DNA of 64,000 bases from Aliishimia sp963721175. Its GTDB lineage: Bacteria; Pseudomonadota; Alphaproteobacteria; Rhodobacterales; Rhodobacteraceae. A program made the translations under genes and the position numbers. Every line of letters begins with the position of its first letter. Position 1 is the first letter of the stretch. Of the stretch, positions 46,628 to 55,289 are shown piece by piece. The stretch spans positions 303,243 through 367,242 of the forward strand of contig CAVRIG010000008.1 of NCBI GenBank assembly GCA_963721175.1, written 5' to 3'. The notes under the pieces are model-generated. The model was given only the letters and a program-made list of their open reading frames with translations, was not told the origin of the DNA and did no database searches.

Positions 46628-47103
46628 GGCTGGACGGAGAAGCAGCTGTCGAAGTCAGCCCGGAGCTAGCTAGGATCACGGTGACCTGGCGCAGCCTCGC
46701 CGCCTGACGAGCTTGCCCTGTGAGGCGAGCGCGGAATCACGACAACAAGGAACAACCCTATCTTGGATAAAGGCTTTCGGGTCGGCCGTGCAAGTGTTCG
46801 CTTGCTTGCGGCCCGCTCCCAAATCGCTTTTTCAGTTGGGGTGAGACTACGCCCGGCCCACGGCCAGTTCGGCGTCAGTGTCGAGAAAGGAGTCTTCCAC
46901 AGTCGCGCCCACGGAGTTCGAAGTAGCGGCTCAGGAAATTCCTGAAGGATGCCGCAAGGGCAATGTCGGCGATGATGAGAACGCTGGAGCCGGCGGATCG
47001 GAGGCGCTCTATCTCATGTTCCGAGACAGATGACGCCTTTCGGGTGAACTCATGGGCCTATCGATTGGAATCCCCTTTCGAGTCAGAAAGGAACTGAGCC
47101 GCT
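46628..47103. other. Intergenic region without a recognised gene
   Basis: About 475 bases between the IS21 right end and the TRAP transporter genes. Only short frames without ribosome-binding sites or family resemblance. Probably debris of earlier insertions and rearrangements. Confidence 0.4.
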
Positions 47104-48414
47104 TTATCGAAAGGATCCGGGCATGAGCGTCCTGGGCAGCCAAAGCGCGATTTCCGGAAACACGATGATCAGAAGGAGGATCAGAAGCATCGGCAGGAGA
47201 ATGATTACAACGTCGCGCATGACTTGCACGACATTGAGACCACCGATGGCGGCCGAAATCAGCAGGCACAATCCGTAGGGGGGTGTCACGAGCCCGAACG
47301 CCAGCGACACGATGCCGATGATCGCGAAGGCAATGGGATCTATGCCCGCGGTTTGCGCGACCGGCATCAGCACCGTTCCGAGGATGATGATGGTCGGAAT
47401 GGCGTCGATGAAGAGACCGAAGATCAGGAACAGCGCGGCGATCACGATGGCGGTTCCGAACGGCCCGAACTCCAGCGCCGTCATCGTGCCGACGATCAGG
47501 CGGGGCACGTTGTAGAAGGACAGCATCCAGCCGAAAGCCGAGGCCGTGCCGATGGCAAAGAGCGAAATTGCTGCAAATCGCGCGGTGTCATAGAGGATGT
47601 TCCCAAGATCCGAAAGCCTGACGGTCCGGTAGACGAACATGCCGAGGATCAGCGAATATCCCGCCGCGATGATCGCGCTTTCGGTCGGTGTCACGATCCC
47701 GCCCACGATGCCGCCGATGACAAAGACAGGCGTCAGCATGGCGAGCGCCGCGCCCCGGAAGGCGTTCCAGAACTCGACGAGGGTCGGTCGGCCGGCGATC
47801 GGATAGTTCCGGACCTTGGCATATCCATAGACGGTCGCCATCAACGCAAACCCGATCATCAGGCCGGGAATTGCGCCGCCCAGAAACAGCGCCCCGACCG
47901 ACACCTGCATCACCCCGCCCCAGACGACCATCAGGATCGACGGCGGGATGATGACGCCCATCACCGAAGAGCATGCGGTGATGGCGACCGCGAAACGGGT
48001 GTCGTAGCCCTCGCGCTGCATGGCCGGGATCAGGATCTTGCCACAGCCCGCCGCGTCTGCCGTCGATGACCCGGAAATGCCCGCGAAGAGCATGGAGACC
48101 GCGACATTCACATGCCCCAGACCGCCGGGCATCCAGCCCGTCAGAACCCGCGCAAGCTCGATTAGCCGATCCGTGACCTTGCCGGAGTTCATCAGGTTGG
48201 CGGCCAGAAGAAAGAACGGCACGGCCAGAAGGATGAAGGAGTTGTAGGACTGGAACATGCGGTCCAGCACGATGAACGGGGTCAGGCGCAGTTCCAGCAG
48301 AACAACGGGAATGGTGGCGATGCCCAGGGCGAACGCCACGGGTATGCGGATCAGCACCAGGACGGCAAATCCGCCGACGAGCAGGGCGCAGGCGAGTCCG
48401 GTTCCGACGATCAT
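47104..48414 (-). CDS. TRAP transporter large membrane subunit (DctM family)
   Basis: Twelve-helix transport subunit of a tripartite ATP-independent periplasmic transporter, 436 residues. Seen: the SFILLAVPFFLLAANLMNSG motif near residue 55, GHVNVAVSMLFAGISGSSTADAAG near 95 (in parts), GVIIPPSILMVVWG near 140 and the P-x-TES-type VTPTESAIIAAGY. The start overlaps the DctQ stop (ATGA). With DctQ and DctP it imports an organic anion; cluster context suggests a sulfonate. Confidence 0.92.
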   Translation of the reverse strand: MIVGTGLACALLVGGFAVLVLIRIPVAFALGIATIPVVLLELRLTPFIVLDRMFQSYNSFILLAVPFFLLAANLMNSGKVTDRLIELARVLTGWMPGGLGHVNVAVSMLFAGISGSSTADAAGCGKILIPAMQREGYDTRFAVAITACSSVMGVIIPPSILMVVWGGVMQVSVGALFLGGAIPGLMIGFALMATVYGYAKVRNYPIAGRPTLVEFWNAFRGAALAMLTPVFVIGGIVGGIVTPTESAIIAAGYSLILGMFVYRTVRLSDLGNILYDTARFAAISLFAIGTASAFGWMLSFYNVPRLIVGTMTALEFGPFGTAIVIAALFLIFGLFIDAIPTIIILGTVLMPVAQTAGIDPIAFAIIGIVSLAFGLVTPPYGLCLLISAAIGGLNVVQVMRDVVIILLPMLLILLLIIVFPEIALWLPRTLMPGSFR

Positions 48415-48914
48415 TTGTGTGCCCTCCGTGCGGACCTGAAGGTCTCGAACTCCTGCCAAAGGCGGTAGCCCGAGAAGATGGCCCAGACGGTTCCGGCAAT
48501 CGGAACGGATATGTACGTGATCATCAGATTGGCGCGCATCATGACCGACCGCTGGTTGTTTCCGAACTCCGCGTATTCGATGCCGTAGATCGCGAAGAGG
48601 ATGGCGAACAGGAAGATGAAGAGATGCACGATGCTGTTCTGTATCAGCCGCCCCAAGGGCGAGATCGCATCGGGCAAGACCCGCACGTCGAAATGCGTCC
48701 CGTCCCAGACCGCGACCATCGAGCCGATCATCACGATCCAGATGAAAATGAAGGTCGAAAGTTCCTCCGTCCAGAGATAGGTGGGAATGAGGCCGGTGTA
48801 GCGCGACAGCACCTGCATCGCGACGGGAACGGCGAGAGCTCCCATCAGTATTCCCAGCACGACCCGAAGGACATTGCAGAACTGGTCTAGGACGCGTCCA
48901 ATCATTGTTGCCAT
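48411..48914 (-). CDS. TRAP transporter small membrane subunit (DctQ family)
   Basis: Four-helix partner of DctM, 167 residues. Seen: four hydrophobic segments and the typical WTEELSTFIFIWIVMIGS stretch near residue 47 followed by THFDVRVLPD. Overlaps dctM by four bases; dctP ends 84 bases upstream on the same strand. Confidence 0.9.
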   Translation of the reverse strand: MATMIGRVLDQFCNVLRVVLGILMGALAVPVAMQVLSRYTGLIPTYLWTEELSTFIFIWIVMIGSMVAVWDGTHFDVRVLPDAISPLGRLIQNSIVHLFIFLFAILFAIYGIEYAEFGNNQRSVMMRANLMITYISVPIAGTVWAIFSGYRLWQEFETFRSARRAHK

Positions 48915-48998
48915 CCTGAAAGGGGAAATGCGCCCGCTGATGCGCCGCGCAGACGATTGCGGGACGGCGGCAATTCATCGCCGTCCCGACTGCCTCGA

Positions 48999-49985
48999 TC
49001 ACATGCCGCGGATGGCTTCGAGCAGCTCGCTCGCGCCGAGTTCGGCGGCGTAAGCATCCTGCACCGGCTGGACCAGTTCCAGCATCTGGTCACGCCCGGC
49101 GAACTCGATCAGTTCGATCTGCCCGGCATCGACCATTTCCTGCAGCTTCTCTCCGTCCTGCCGGCTTTCAAGCTCGCGTCCGAAGGCTCCTGCCTCTTCG
49201 CCTGCCTTCATGATGGCCTCCTGCAGATCTGCAGGAAGCGCGTCGAAGGTCTTTGCCGACATCACGATCGGGCGCACCGTGATCGTATGCTGGGTCAGCG
49301 TGACGTAGGGCGCCACTTCATAGAACTTCAGGTTCTGGATCGAGGCAGCTTCGTTTTCGAAACCGGCGATCACACCGGTCTGGATCGCGTTGTAGACCTC
49401 GTTATAGGCGATGGCGGACGGCGCCGCGCCGACGGCCGAGAAGGTCTGAGCCTGGATCGGCGCGCCCATGACCCGCATCCTGTGGCCCGACAGCTCTTCC
49501 ATGTTGGCGATCGGTTCGGCGGACACGAGATTGCGCACGCCGCCGCCGTGATAGCCGACGATGACGATGCCGGCCTTCTCGCGCAACTCGTCCTCCAGCG
49601 GTTTCAGCGTGTCGGACGACAGAACGGCATTCCAGTGTTCCAGGTCCCGGAACAGGAACGGCATGTCCATCAGCGGGATGGATTCCGAGAAGATCGCCAT
49701 GTTGGAGGGGGCGAGAATGGTGTAATCCACCGCGACGCCCTGATTGAGGTAGGTGACGTAGTCCGACTCCACCCCAAGCTCGCCATTCAGGCGCATGTCG
49801 AACGTCACGTCGCCGTCATAATACTCATTGACCAATTGCTCGAACTTGCGGAGCGTCTTGGTGAAGGCGTGTTCTTCGTCGAACATGCTGGCACCGCGCA
49901 GCGTGATGTCTTGCGCTTGTGCAGAGCCGATGGTTGCCGCAACTATCGCCGCCGCGACGAAGCCTTTCAAAGAAATGTAGGACAT
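48999..49985 (-). CDS. TRAP transporter periplasmic binding protein (DctP family)
   Basis: High-affinity solute receptor of 328 residues with a Sec signal peptide (MSYISLKGFVAAAIVAATIGSAQA, first 24 residues). Body features: DEEHAFTKTLRKFEQLV, GELGVESDYVTYLNQG, the ligand-binding arginine region SGHRMRVMGAPIQ near 165 and YNEVYNAIQTGVIAGFENE near 200. The ligand cannot be deduced from the sequence. First of the dctPQM transcript that may start upstream of the SDR gene. Confidence 0.9.
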   Translation of the reverse strand: MSYISLKGFVAAAIVAATIGSAQAQDITLRGASMFDEEHAFTKTLRKFEQLVNEYYDGDVTFDMRLNGELGVESDYVTYLNQGVAVDYTILAPSNMAIFSESIPLMDMPFLFRDLEHWNAVLSSDTLKPLEDELREKAGIVIVGYHGGGVRNLVSAEPIANMEELSGHRMRVMGAPIQAQTFSAVGAAPSAIAYNEVYNAIQTGVIAGFENEAASIQNLKFYEVAPYVTLTQHTITVRPIVMSAKTFDALPADLQEAIMKAGEEAGAFGRELESRQDGEKLQEMVDAGQIELIEFAGRDQMLELVQPVQDAYAAELGASELLEAIRGM

Positions 49986-50084
49986 GGTTCCTCCCGTGTC
50001 TGGGCCAGTGGTTTCGTGGTCTTTCCTCGGCTGGCCGGGTCCGCGGAAAATCTGGGGGTCAGGGCAGATCGCCGTGACCGGAAA

Positions 50085-50831
50085 TCATGAGAAAGCGACG
50101 CCCCCGTTCACATCGATGCAGGCGCCGTTGATGAAGCTCGCCCCTTCGCTGGCCAGAAAGGCCACGGTCGCCCCGATCTCCTCCGGACGGCCTTCGCGCT
50201 TGAGCGGCGTCGCCGCGGCGACGTTTGCGCGGACGGCATCCTTGGTGAAGATGTTGTGGAAGTCGGTATCGATCATGCCGGGGTTCAGGGCATTCACGCG
50301 GATATCCGGCCCGAGTTCCTTGGCAAGACCGCGGGTCATCGTGATGACTGCGCCCTTGGACGTCGCATAGGCCACTGCGCCGGGACCACCGCCGTCGCGT
50401 CCTGCCAGGCTGGCCATGTTGATGATAGATCCGCCGGGCCGCATATGTGGCAGGCAGGCTTTGACCATCAGGAAGACGCTGGTCAGATTGAGGTCCATCA
50501 CCGTTTTCCAGTGGTCCAGATCGGACTCCGCCATCGTCTTTCTGGCGACCAGCCCGCCGGAATTGTTCACCAGCACATCGACCCCTCCGAAAGCCTCGAC
50601 CGCCGCGGCGGCTAACGCGTCGACATCGTTTTGCTTCGTCAGGTCGCCTTGCAGGGCCGTCGCACCGCCGCCGGCTGCCTTGATCTCCGCTACCGCGCTG
50701 TCCGCCCCGTCCGAGCTCGAATGGTAGTTGATGACCACGTTCGCGCCTTCTTCGGCCAATGCCATGACGCAAGCCCGACCGATGTCGCGTCCTCCACCTG
50801 TCACGATCGCAGTCTTGCCCTTCAGCTTCAT
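50085..50831 (-). CDS. Short-chain dehydrogenase/reductase (SDR)
   Basis: Classical NAD(P)-dependent SDR of 248 residues. Seen: cofactor motif TGGGRDIGRA near residue 11 (family usual GxxxGIG), NNSGG near 90, catalytic Ser in INMASLAG, Tyr-Lys in YATSKG near 155 and PGMIDTDFHN. In DHPS pathways HpsO and HpsP are dehydrogenases acting on the sulfonate diol, so a similar role is possible but not shown. The ATG at 50831 follows AAGGACG. It is divergent from the GntR gene. Confidence 0.88.
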   Translation of the reverse strand: MKLKGKTAIVTGGGRDIGRACVMALAEEGANVVINYHSSSDGADSAVAEIKAAGGGATALQGDLTKQNDVDALAAAAVEAFGGVDVLVNNSGGLVARKTMAESDLDHWKTVMDLNLTSVFLMVKACLPHMRPGGSIINMASLAGRDGGGPGAVAYATSKGAVITMTRGLAKELGPDIRVNALNPGMIDTDFHNIFTKDAVRANVAAATPLKREGRPEEIGATVAFLASEGASFINGACIDVNGGVAFS

Positions 50832-50920
50832 CAAATCCGTCCTTCTGCAGAGGGGCGACACACGCGGAGCGATGCTCCAAATCGCATGCCTGGAAACCCA
50901 TCACGATTGTCGCTGGACAC

Positions 50921-50938
50921 TAGGACACTAGTATCCTA
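50921..50938. promoter_or_regulatory. Palindromic operator candidate for the GntR regulator
   Basis: TAGGACACTAGTATCCTA is an 18-bp near-perfect palindrome (only the pair at positions 6/13 breaks it), preceded by a further GGACACTA half. It lies 90 bases upstream of the SDR start and about 290 bases before the gntR start, in their shared intergenic region, as expected for a site of an FCD-type GntR protein. Confidence 0.6.
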
Positions 50939-51228
50939 AAATGCAACAAGCTTCTTCGAGTTGAGGTGCGAAAGACGCAGAGCGGCGGGAAATAACCATG
51001 ATAATCAGGCACATGGACGTGGCTTGCGCGGCGCGTCGGTCGCTGACGGCGCAAGGCTGGCGATGGAGCAGCAGTTGATAGTTGCCGCATCGGAGGCCAA
51101 AACGACGAGAAACGACAGAAATCGTTCGGAAAGCACGCATTCCGGCGCGCTTGTGGGCCCAGACAGGTACTGTCGCGAGACATGCGCGACCAAGGTCAAC
51201 TGCACAGCCTAATCGAAGGGATGAAAAC

Positions 51229-51912
51229 ATGGATGCTCTGAATGAGTTGACGGAACGTCGTACAAGCGCAGATGTCGTCTTTGACGCGCTCCACAAGCAG
51301 ATCGTCAGCCTTGAAATCCTGCCAGGAACCAAGTTGTCCGAGGCGGAGATCGCCAAGCGGTTTGGACTGTCACGCCAGCCGGTTCGAGAAGCCTTCAGTC
51401 GACTGAATGGTCTGGGGCTGATCACGGTCAGGCCCCAGCGGCCCACGATCGTGCGGCACTTCTCGCTGGCGGCCATAGAAAATGCCCGCTTCATTCGAAC
51501 TGCTGTCGAGCTGGAAGTGCTGCGCTGTGCCGTTTCGGATCGCGATACCTCTCTCGACGCGCCACTGCGCGACAGTCTTGCCGCCCAGAGACATGTGATC
51601 GACGCGAACGATGCCGAGGCTTTCCATCAGCTCGATTATGATTTCCACAAATTGCTTTGCCGCGCCGCGCGCAGGGAGTTCGTGTTCGAAACGATTTCCG
51701 CCAAGAAGGCCCAGGTGGATCGTCTATGCATGCTCAGCCTGACGAGCAAGGCTGCAATGGAAGAGCTTTTCGTCGACCATGCGGAAATTCTTGACGGAAT
51801 ATGGGACCGGGACGCGCAACAGGTGGAAATCGCCATCCGCCGCCATCTGGATCGACTGACGCCAACAATCCTGCAACTCCACGAAGTCCATCGGGACTAC
51901 TTTGTCGAGTAG
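51229..51912 (+). CDS. GntR-family transcriptional regulator, FCD type
   Basis: Winged-helix regulator of 227 residues. Seen: HTH region LSEAEIAKRFGLSRQPVREAFSRLNGLGLI (in parts, residues 36-65) and an all-helical FCD ligand domain with likely metal ligands in DYDFHKLLC near 139, VDHAEIL near 180 and AIRRHLDRL near 205. Likely controls the divergent SDR-TRAP genes and perhaps the hpsN-like cluster in response to a small carboxylate or sulfonate. AAGGG precedes the ATG. A 183-base convergent gap separates it from the next gene. Confidence 0.9.
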   Translation: MDALNELTERRTSADVVFDALHKQIVSLEILPGTKLSEAEIAKRFGLSRQPVREAFSRLNGLGLITVRPQRPTIVRHFSLAAIENARFIRTAVELEVLRCAVSDRDTSLDAPLRDSLAAQRHVIDANDAEAFHQLDYDFHKLLCRAARREFVFETISAKKAQVDRLCMLSLTSKAAMEELFVDHAEILDGIWDRDAQQVEIAIRRHLDRLTPTILQLHEVHRDYFVE

Positions 51913-52094
51913 CCCCTCGCTGCGTCGAAGTGAGTATGGGTGCAGTCTGCCCGTATTCGCATTTCCTTTGCCCGTGTCCGAATTGTGATGCTTAAGAGCG
52001 ACGGACCTGACAACCATCCGTCGTACGTATCTGTGGAAATCGCCGCCAGCGCGGGAAAGGTGCGAGTAGGCAGCCGGCGCTTGGGCGAACCGGT

Positions 52095-53372
52095 TCACAC
52101 CAACTGCGGCCTAAGCCGCAGTTCGGCAGAGCGGGCGTGGGCTTCCATGCCTTCGGTCCGGCTGATCCGCGCGGTGCGAAGCGCAAGTTCATGGGAAGCT
52201 TCGGCGTTGCAGCGCTGCCAGGTCACTGTCTTGGTGAACTTGTGAACCGACAGCCCGCCGGTATAGCGTGCCGCACCACTGGTGGGCAGGACGTGGTTGG
52301 GGCCGGAGGTCTTGTCGCCGAAGGCCACGGTCGTCTCCTTGCCCAGAAACAGCGAGCCATAGGCCGTGAGGCGGCCCAGCCACCAGTCGAGATCCTCGGC
52401 TTGCACCTGCAGGTGCTCCGGCGCGTAGCGGTCGGCCGCCTGTGCGGCCTCTTCGCGGCTGTCGCACAGGATCACCTCGGCCCGTTCGTCCCATGCCATG
52501 CGCGCGGCGGAGGCGTTGGGTTCCGGCAGGCTGTCGATCATGGCGGGAACACCGCTGATCACGGCGTCGGCCAGCGCCTTGTCGGTCGCGACCAGCCAGA
52601 CCGGGCTGTCTATCCCGTGTTCCGCCTGGCTGACGAGATCCCAGGCGACGGTTTCGGCAGAGGCCGTGTGATCGGCCACGACGAGCAAATCCGTGGGCCC
52701 CGCGAACATGTCGATGCCGACCTCGCCAAAGAGCATGCGCTTGGCTTCGGCGACGTAGCTGTTGCCGGGGCCCACGAGGATATCCGCGGGTTGGCCGCCA
52801 AAGAATCCCTTGGACATGGCCGCAACGCCCTGCACGCCACCGAGATTGAGGATCAGGTCGGCGCCGCAGAGCTCCATGGCGAAGACGATGGCATCGGGAA
52901 TACCGACCCCTGGCCGTGTGGGCGAACAGGCGGTGATATGCGGCACGCCCGCCACCTTGGCGGTGGTGACCGTCATCAGAGCGCTGGCGATGTGGCTGTA
53001 GCGGCCGCCGGGGACGTAGCATCCCGCGCTCGAGACCGGGATCTGCTTCTGCCCGGCAATCAGGCCCGGCATCACCTCGACCTCGCATTCGCCCATTGTC
53101 GCCTTCTGTGCTTCGGCAAATCGGCGGATATTGCCATGCGCAAACCGGATGTCGTCCTTGAGCGTCTCGGGCACGCGGGCGCAGGCAGCGGCGCGAGCGG
53201 CCTTGGAAACGACGATGTCGCCGGTCCAGTTGTCGAGTTTTTGGGCATAGTCGCGCACCGCGGCTTCGCCACCCCGGTCGATATTTGTCAGCATGGAAGC
53301 CACGATTTCCCGGAGGTCCTTGTGTTCGACCGCGGGACGGGCTTGGGCTTTTTTCAGATATGTGATGGCCAT
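52095..53372 (-). CDS. hpsN: Histidinol-dehydrogenase-family enzyme, HpsN-like (sulfopropanediol 3-dehydrogenase)
   Basis: Zinc-dependent NAD enzyme oxidising a primary alcohol to a carboxylate in two steps, 425 residues. The zinc/catalytic set of the HisD fold is present: Gln and His in SQAEHGIDSP, Glu-His in RYAPEHL, Asp in FGDKTSGPNHVLPT and His in EGMEAHA. The stretch SGPNHVLPTSGAARYTGG and KFTKTVTWQR, and the N-terminus MAITYLKKA, are like HpsN, which turns (R)-DHPS into sulfolactate, and unlike biosynthetic HisD. No his biosynthesis genes are near. Starts four bases after the racemase stop. The substrate could also be the amino alcohol cysteinolate. Confidence 0.8.
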   Translation of the reverse strand: MAITYLKKAQARPAVEHKDLREIVASMLTNIDRGGEAAVRDYAQKLDNWTGDIVVSKAARAAACARVPETLKDDIRFAHGNIRRFAEAQKATMGECEVEVMPGLIAGQKQIPVSSAGCYVPGGRYSHIASALMTVTTAKVAGVPHITACSPTRPGVGIPDAIVFAMELCGADLILNLGGVQGVAAMSKGFFGGQPADILVGPGNSYVAEAKRMLFGEVGIDMFAGPTDLLVVADHTASAETVAWDLVSQAEHGIDSPVWLVATDKALADAVISGVPAMIDSLPEPNASAARMAWDERAEVILCDSREEAAQAADRYAPEHLQVQAEDLDWWLGRLTAYGSLFLGKETTVAFGDKTSGPNHVLPTSGAARYTGGLSVHKFTKTVTWQRCNAEASHELALRTARISRTEGMEAHARSAELRLRPQLV

Positions 53373-53376
53373 GGGG

Positions 53377-54078
53377 TCAACTCTGTTGCATCTGGAAATG
53401 GGCATGGATCGCGTCGGCCAGCACATCGATCGTGTCGATGATCGGTGCGGTGGCGGGCAGGGATGGAGCGAGCAGCGAGAATTCGGAACAGGCGATGAAC
53501 AGCATCGATGCGCCGCGGTCCGTCAACTCGGTTGCGGCGTGCGACAGGATCTCCCGGGCCTCCGGCGTCGCACCGTGCGCCTTGATCAACCGGATCGCGG
53601 CGAGCATCCGGTCGGTATCTACGGGCCAGAGCGCGCTGAAACCCGCGCGGGCAAGCGCCGCGTCGAATACCCCGGCAAGGCGTACGGCGGGTGAGGCGAG
53701 CATGCCGATGGCGGCACCGGCGCCGAGGCTATCCGCAGCGCGCGCCACGGAGAGGTCCACCATGTTCAGAAACGGGATGGACACTGCCGCTGCGATCTGC
53801 GGCGCATAGTGGTGCGCGGTGTTGCACGGCATGGCAAGCGCCGTCGCCCCGGCCGCCTCCAGCCGCTGCGCCATGTCCGCCAGCACCGACGACGGGTCGA
53901 TGCCGGTGCCCTCGATCAGATGGGCGATGCGCGACGGCACCTGCGGGTTCATGTCGATCAGAAGCGGCAGGTGGTCGGCGTCATCCGTGGCCTGAACCGT
54001 CGCCAGCAAACGTTGCTGCAAAAGGATCGTCGCCTCGGGCCCCATGCCGCCCAGGATGCCCACGACCTTGCGGCTCAT
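53377..54078 (-). CDS. Aspartate/glutamate racemase family protein
   Basis: Cofactor-independent racemase fold of 233 residues. Seen: GILGGMGPEAT near residue 7, first catalytic Cys in AMPCNTAHH near 82 and second Cys in FIACSEFSLL near 193, so both proton-transfer cysteines are present. Cysteate is a structural analogue of aspartate, and the gene lies in the same run as cuyA, so a cysteate racemase is a reasonable hypothesis. Start overlaps the end of the aminotransferase-like gene (ATGA) and it is followed at four bases by the hpsN-like gene. Confidence 0.82.
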   Translation of the reverse strand: MSRKVVGILGGMGPEATILLQQRLLATVQATDDADHLPLLIDMNPQVPSRIAHLIEGTGIDPSSVLADMAQRLEAAGATALAMPCNTAHHYAPQIAAAVSIPFLNMVDLSVARAADSLGAGAAIGMLASPAVRLAGVFDAALARAGFSALWPVDTDRMLAAIRLIKAHGATPEAREILSHAATELTDRGASMLFIACSEFSLLAPSLPATAPIIDTIDVLADAIHAHFQMQQS

Positions 54079-55275
54079 TGCGCAACCTCGTTCACCGCTT
54101 CGCCGATCAACGCTCGGCAATCAGCGCGCAGTCCTCTTCGGAAAAGCTCAGCGGCAGGCGCATGTCGAAGAGCGTCGCCATGATGCGGTCGGTCTGCGGC
54201 AGGTTCTGCGAAGCGAGATAGTGCCAGCGAATGATGCGCCGAGGTGAAGCCGACAGGATCCGGCGCACCGAACCATTTCAACTCGACTCCGCGGTCGGCT
54301 GCGGCCGCTCGATCAGCGCGCGACATTGCTCGGCGGTAAAGTCCGGCAGGCGGAACTGGATGGACGAGCCGACATGGGTTTCCTGTGCAGGCAGGTCGAT
54401 GGTCGCGATGCGGTTGTGCGCCTTCAGCGCGCGTTCCACGACTGCGTAGCGGGCATTCCAGCGGGCGATATTCTCATCCAGATGCGCCAGTTGCGGCCGC
54501 AGGATCGCGGCGCGCAGCGCATCCATCCGGGCCGAGCAATTCGGCATCTCGAAGCGTGCCGCATCGAAGGACGCAGCATCCGGCCCGGCGCCGTGGCGAC
54601 CGTAGAGCATGTAGCTGCCCGACAGGATCGTCGCGCGTGCGGCGATCTCGGCATCATCCGTGGTCAGAAACCCACCTTCGCCGGAATTCATGTGCTTGTA
54701 GGTCTGGGTCGAAAAGCAGCCGACCTTGCCGAAATTGCCCGACCGTGTTCCGTTCCAGCGCGCACCCATCGTATGGGCGCAATCCTCGATCACCGTCACA
54801 CCGGCAGCGTCGCAGATCTGCATCAGCCGGTCCATGTCGCAGAGATGGCCGCGCATGTGCGACAGCAGCAGAACCCTTGCGCCGGAGGCTTCCGATCTTC
54901 GCTTCCAGATCGTTCAGGTCCAGGCGCAGATTTTCGTCGATTTCGACCAGGACGGCCTTGCCGCCGACCGCCCGGATGGCGCCGGGAACGGGGGCCAGGG
55001 TAAAGCCATTGGTCAGCACAGACTCGCCGGGGGCAGACGCCGCAGGCGCGCAGGGCGATTTGCATCGCCTGGCCGCCAGAGGTGACAGCAAGGCAATACT
55101 CACTGCCTTGCCAGTCGCGGTATTCGGTTTCGAGCAGCGCTACCTCCCCAGCCTCGCCGGTGGTGAGATTGTAGCGGTGCAGACGGCCCGATTGCAGTAC
55201 GGCCACGGCCGCCGCGATGGCATCGGCGGGGATCGCTTCCTGCTGGGTGAAGGCGCCGGTAAATCTGCGTTCCAC
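54075..55275 (-). pseudogene. DegT/DnrJ/EryC1-type PLP aminotransferase, frame broken about five times
   Basis: Pieces in different frames join into one DegT-like enzyme: MERRFTGAFTQQEA, SGGQAMQIALRACGV, GESVLTNGFTLAPVPGA, HMRGHLCDMDRLMQICDAAG, VIEDCAHTMGA, TQTYKHMNSGEGGFLTTDD with the PLP-binding Lys, HVGSSIQFRLPDF, VELKWFGAPDPVGFTSAHHS and the end LIGEAVNEVAQ. Breaks lie near 55030, 54889, 54301, 54232 and 54108. All motifs survive, so this may be a working gene with base-calling errors rather than a true pseudogene. It starts about 30 bases after cuyA's reading direction neighbour and its end overlaps the racemase start. Confidence 0.7.
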
Positions 55276-55289
55276 GGGAGGGGTCCTTC

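Noticed and set aside
52095..53372. Biosynthetic histidinol dehydrogenase (hisD)
   Set aside because: No other his genes nearby, and the C-terminal GPNHVLPTSGAARYTGG and KFTKTVTWQR segments follow the HpsN type. A broader specificity cannot be excluded.
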